Below are positions 62,516 through 64,000 of a stretch of 64,000 bases of DNA, one piece after another (the first letter of the stretch is position 1; each line of letters starts with the position of its first letter). The position numbers and the translations under genes were made by a program. The notes below the pieces were generated by a model, which searched no databases, was not told where the DNA came from, and was given only the letters and a program-made list of their open reading frames with translations. Origin of the DNA: Actinomadura madurae (GTDB lineage Bacteria > Actinomycetota > Actinomycetes > Streptosporangiales > Streptosporangiaceae). The stretch covers positions 558,001-622,000 of the forward strand of contig NZ_FOVH01000003.1 of assembly GCF_900115095.1 (NCBI RefSeq). The letters are read 5' to 3'.

Positions 62516-64000
62516 GGGGCCCCTCCGTTCGTCCGTGCCCGCCGCCACTGGTGCAGCCGCACCCCCGCCGCGACGGCGTGTGCGGCGGAGGCGATGACGA
62601 GGGCGAGCACCCACAGCGGGCTCGCGATCGACGTCACCGCCGCGATGAGGAGAAGGACGAGCAGCAGCGGAACGACCCCGGCGATGAGCAGGAACCCGCA
62701 GCCGCGCCGCCCGGTGCGCTGCGCCGCGCCCGACATCGTCTGGGACGCCTTGGACAGCCCGCGCCCGCCCGCGCCGAGGATGCCGGAGAGCATCGCCCAC
62801 GGCCCCTCGGGAAGGTAGTCCGCGCCCTGCGTGCGCGCGACCATCACCTCGCTGCCGCACTGCACCCCCCAGGCGAGCACGGAGAGAACGGCGAGGACGC
62901 CGAAGGAGAGCCCGGAGGACGAGGTGTGCAGGCCGACCGACGTCGTCCCGCTGTCGTCGCCTCCACCGCCGAACAGGGAACCGACGACCCAGCTCCCCAC
63001 GAGCCAGAGAAGGAGGAACGGCAGGGTCAGCAGGACGGCCTTGGCCACGGCCGCGTTGCGTCCGGCGAGCCGCCGCCGTTCCCGGTCGGCCCACTGGCCG
63101 CGCAGCGCCTCGTCGCGCTGCTCGGCGGCGAGCCGCTCGCGGGCCTGGGACTCGCTCTCCATGACGGCCTCGGGCGCGGCGCGCGTCACCGCGAGCAGCC
63201 GCAGCGGGTCGTCGCCGGCCCCGTCCGCCATCCAGGCGAACCACGGGACCCGCCCGGAGACCGACGCCCGCGCCCGCTCCGCGCCCTCGGCGATCAGCCG
63301 GTGGGTCTCCGCCGGGCGCGCCGCCAGGGCGAGCAGCGTGAGCAGGACGACCGGCGGCTCCTCCGCCTCGGCGTCCGGCAGCCGCCGCGCGAGGCCCGCC
63401 GGGGTGGCCTCCTGGTCGCGCAGCCAGCGGGCCAGGTCGTCCCACGCCGGCACGTGGGCGCGCCACTGGTCGTCGGCGCGGGGCAGATCCTCGCCGCCCG
63501 CGAATCCTGCCAGCACGTGCAGCAGGTGGTGCTCCCACAGGGCCCGCCCGATGAGGCAGGCGGCGCGGTGGTCGGGATGCCGCGGATCCGCGGCCAGGGC
63601 CGCCAGGCCGGGCAGGTCGGCGGCGGTGATCCGCCGCCCGAGGAAGTGCGGGGGCAGCGCGGGGTCGAGCCACCGCACCAGGTGCAGGAGCTTCACGTCG
63701 GGCGGCAGCGTCGTCATGAGGTGGCCGTCGACGAGCCCGATGCGGCTGTCGTCCGGCACCTCGGCGAGCCACTCCCGCAGGCTCCGCCATGCCTCGCCCG
63801 ACTCGCCGCGCCCGAAGAAGTACTGCGCGGCGTGGTCCCAGTCGTCGACGAGCGCGCGGGCCAGCTCGCCCCGGTCGGAGTAGCGCCGTCCTCGGAAGGG
63901 GAGCCCGTCGCCGGTGTCCGCCTGGACGCTCTCCTCGGCGACCTGGGGCGACCCCCCGTCCAGCCACTCCTGGACCTGCCGGCCCGTCCACCTCCTGCGC
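62512..64000 (-). CDS. membrane protein of the FHA/AAA+ operon, N-terminus outside window
   Basis: The frame is open to the window's right edge, so at least 496 residues are visible and the start lies beyond. The first visible part is soluble and helical (RWTGRQVQEWLDGG, YSDRGELARALVDDWDHAAQYFFGRGES, EAWRSLREWLAEVPDDSRIGLVDGHLMTTLPPDVKLLHLVRWLDPALPPHFLGRRI), followed by more helical repeats to about 63100. The C-terminal third has about four membrane helices (AKAVLLTLPFLLLWLVGSWVVGSLFG, LSFGVLAVLSVLAWGVQ, GFLLIAGVVPLLLVLLLIAAVTSI, PLWVLALVIASAAHAVAAGV). The soluble part recalls helical modules seen beside FHA or kinase proteins, but I cannot name it. It overlaps the coiled-coil gene by 4 nt. 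Confidence 0.75.
   Translation of the reverse strand, partial: RRRWTGRQVQEWLDGGSPQVAEESVQADTGDGLPFRGRRYSDRGELARALVDDWDHAAQYFFGRGESGEAWRSLREWLAEVPDDSRIGLVDGHLMTTLPPDVKLLHLVRWLDPALPPHFLGRRITAADLPGLAALAADPRHPDHRAACLIGRALWEHHLLHVLAGFAGGEDLPRADDQWRAHVPAWDDLARWLRDQEATPAGLARRLPDAEAEEPPVVLLTLLALAARPAETHRLIAEGAERARASVSGRVPWFAWMADGAGDDPLRLLAVTRAAPEAVMESESQARERLAAEQRDEALRGQWADRERRRLAGRNAAVAKAVLLTLPFLLLWLVGSWVVGSLFGGGGDDSGTTSVGLHTSSSGLSFGVLAVLSVLAWGVQCGSEVMVARTQGADYLPEGPWAMLSGILGAGGRGLSKASQTMSGAAQRTGRRGCGFLLIAGVVPLLLVLLLIAAVTSIASPLWVLALVIASAAHAVAAGVRLHQWRRARTNGGAP

Overview
The window is 64 kb of very GC-rich DNA, densely packed with genes on both strands. The gene content points to a mycothiol-producing actinomycete, plausibly of the Streptosporangiales/Thermomonosporaceae (Actinomadura-like). 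Evidence for this is a mycothiol S-conjugate amidase, DUF4307, DUF4245, DUF1707 and DUF6542 proteins, an FHA protein and a eukaryote-type kinase, frequent GTG/TTG starts, and several genes whose -10 box lies 6-8 nt before the start codon (leaderless mRNAs). I see no tRNA, rRNA, CRISPR array, transposase or integrase, so this reads as chromosomal core with conserved accessory blocks.

Positions 1-39.4 kb are mostly housekeeping. The region starts with an M1-peptidase lipoprotein (truncated by the window edge), two RDD membrane proteins, and hppD divergent from its Lrp-type regulator. There follow greA, DUF4307, mca, a TPR protein, a PPOX/F420 protein, ribonuclease Z, a flavoprotein and a DUF255 thioredoxin-like protein. 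Next come an NlpC/P60 hydrolase, isoprenyl transferase, PhoH, a lytic transglycosylase and both fumarase classes, with a Ser/Thr kinase between them. The block closes with an EamA exporter, a MocR regulator, an MFS transporter, an ABC exporter pair, glpX, xseAB, a lipid-droplet-type protein, ispH, rmuC and ychF. The order greA-DUF4307-mca-uppS-phoH-fumC-glpX-DUF4245-xseB-xseA-(lipid droplet)-ispH-DUF6542-ychF closely follows the Mycobacterium tuberculosis Rv1080c-Rv1112 interval as I remember it.

Positions 39.4-50.5 kb hold a one-direction, tightly overlapping cluster resembling a conjugative type IV secretion system: TcpC-like protein, two-TM pilin-like small protein, TcpE fused to a degenerate MinD-like ATPase, VirB4 ATPase, VirB6/TrbL-like channel, VirB8-like small protein, and a transglycosylase plus NlpC/P60 cell-wall hydrolase. 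No relaxase, coupling protein or integrase is present. It resembles the chromosomal cmd cluster of Streptomyces, linked to differentiation rather than ordinary plasmid transfer.

Positions 50.5-57.2 kb contain a MarR regulator divergent from an amidohydrolase with an overlapping operator/promoter, a Mut7-C RNase, a MutT-type Nudix protein, an NlpC/P60 hydrolase behind a recognisable ydaO (cyclic di-AMP) riboswitch, and typA.

Positions 57.3-64 kb carry a reverse-strand operon of at least five overlapping genes: a membrane protein (cut by the window end), a coiled-coil protein, a two-module AAA+ ATPase, an NrdG-like radical SAM protein, and an FHA protein with two zinc ribbons and a long Gln/Pro/Tyr/Gly repeat. 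I cannot match this combination to a characterised pathway; it is the best candidate here for an undescribed system.
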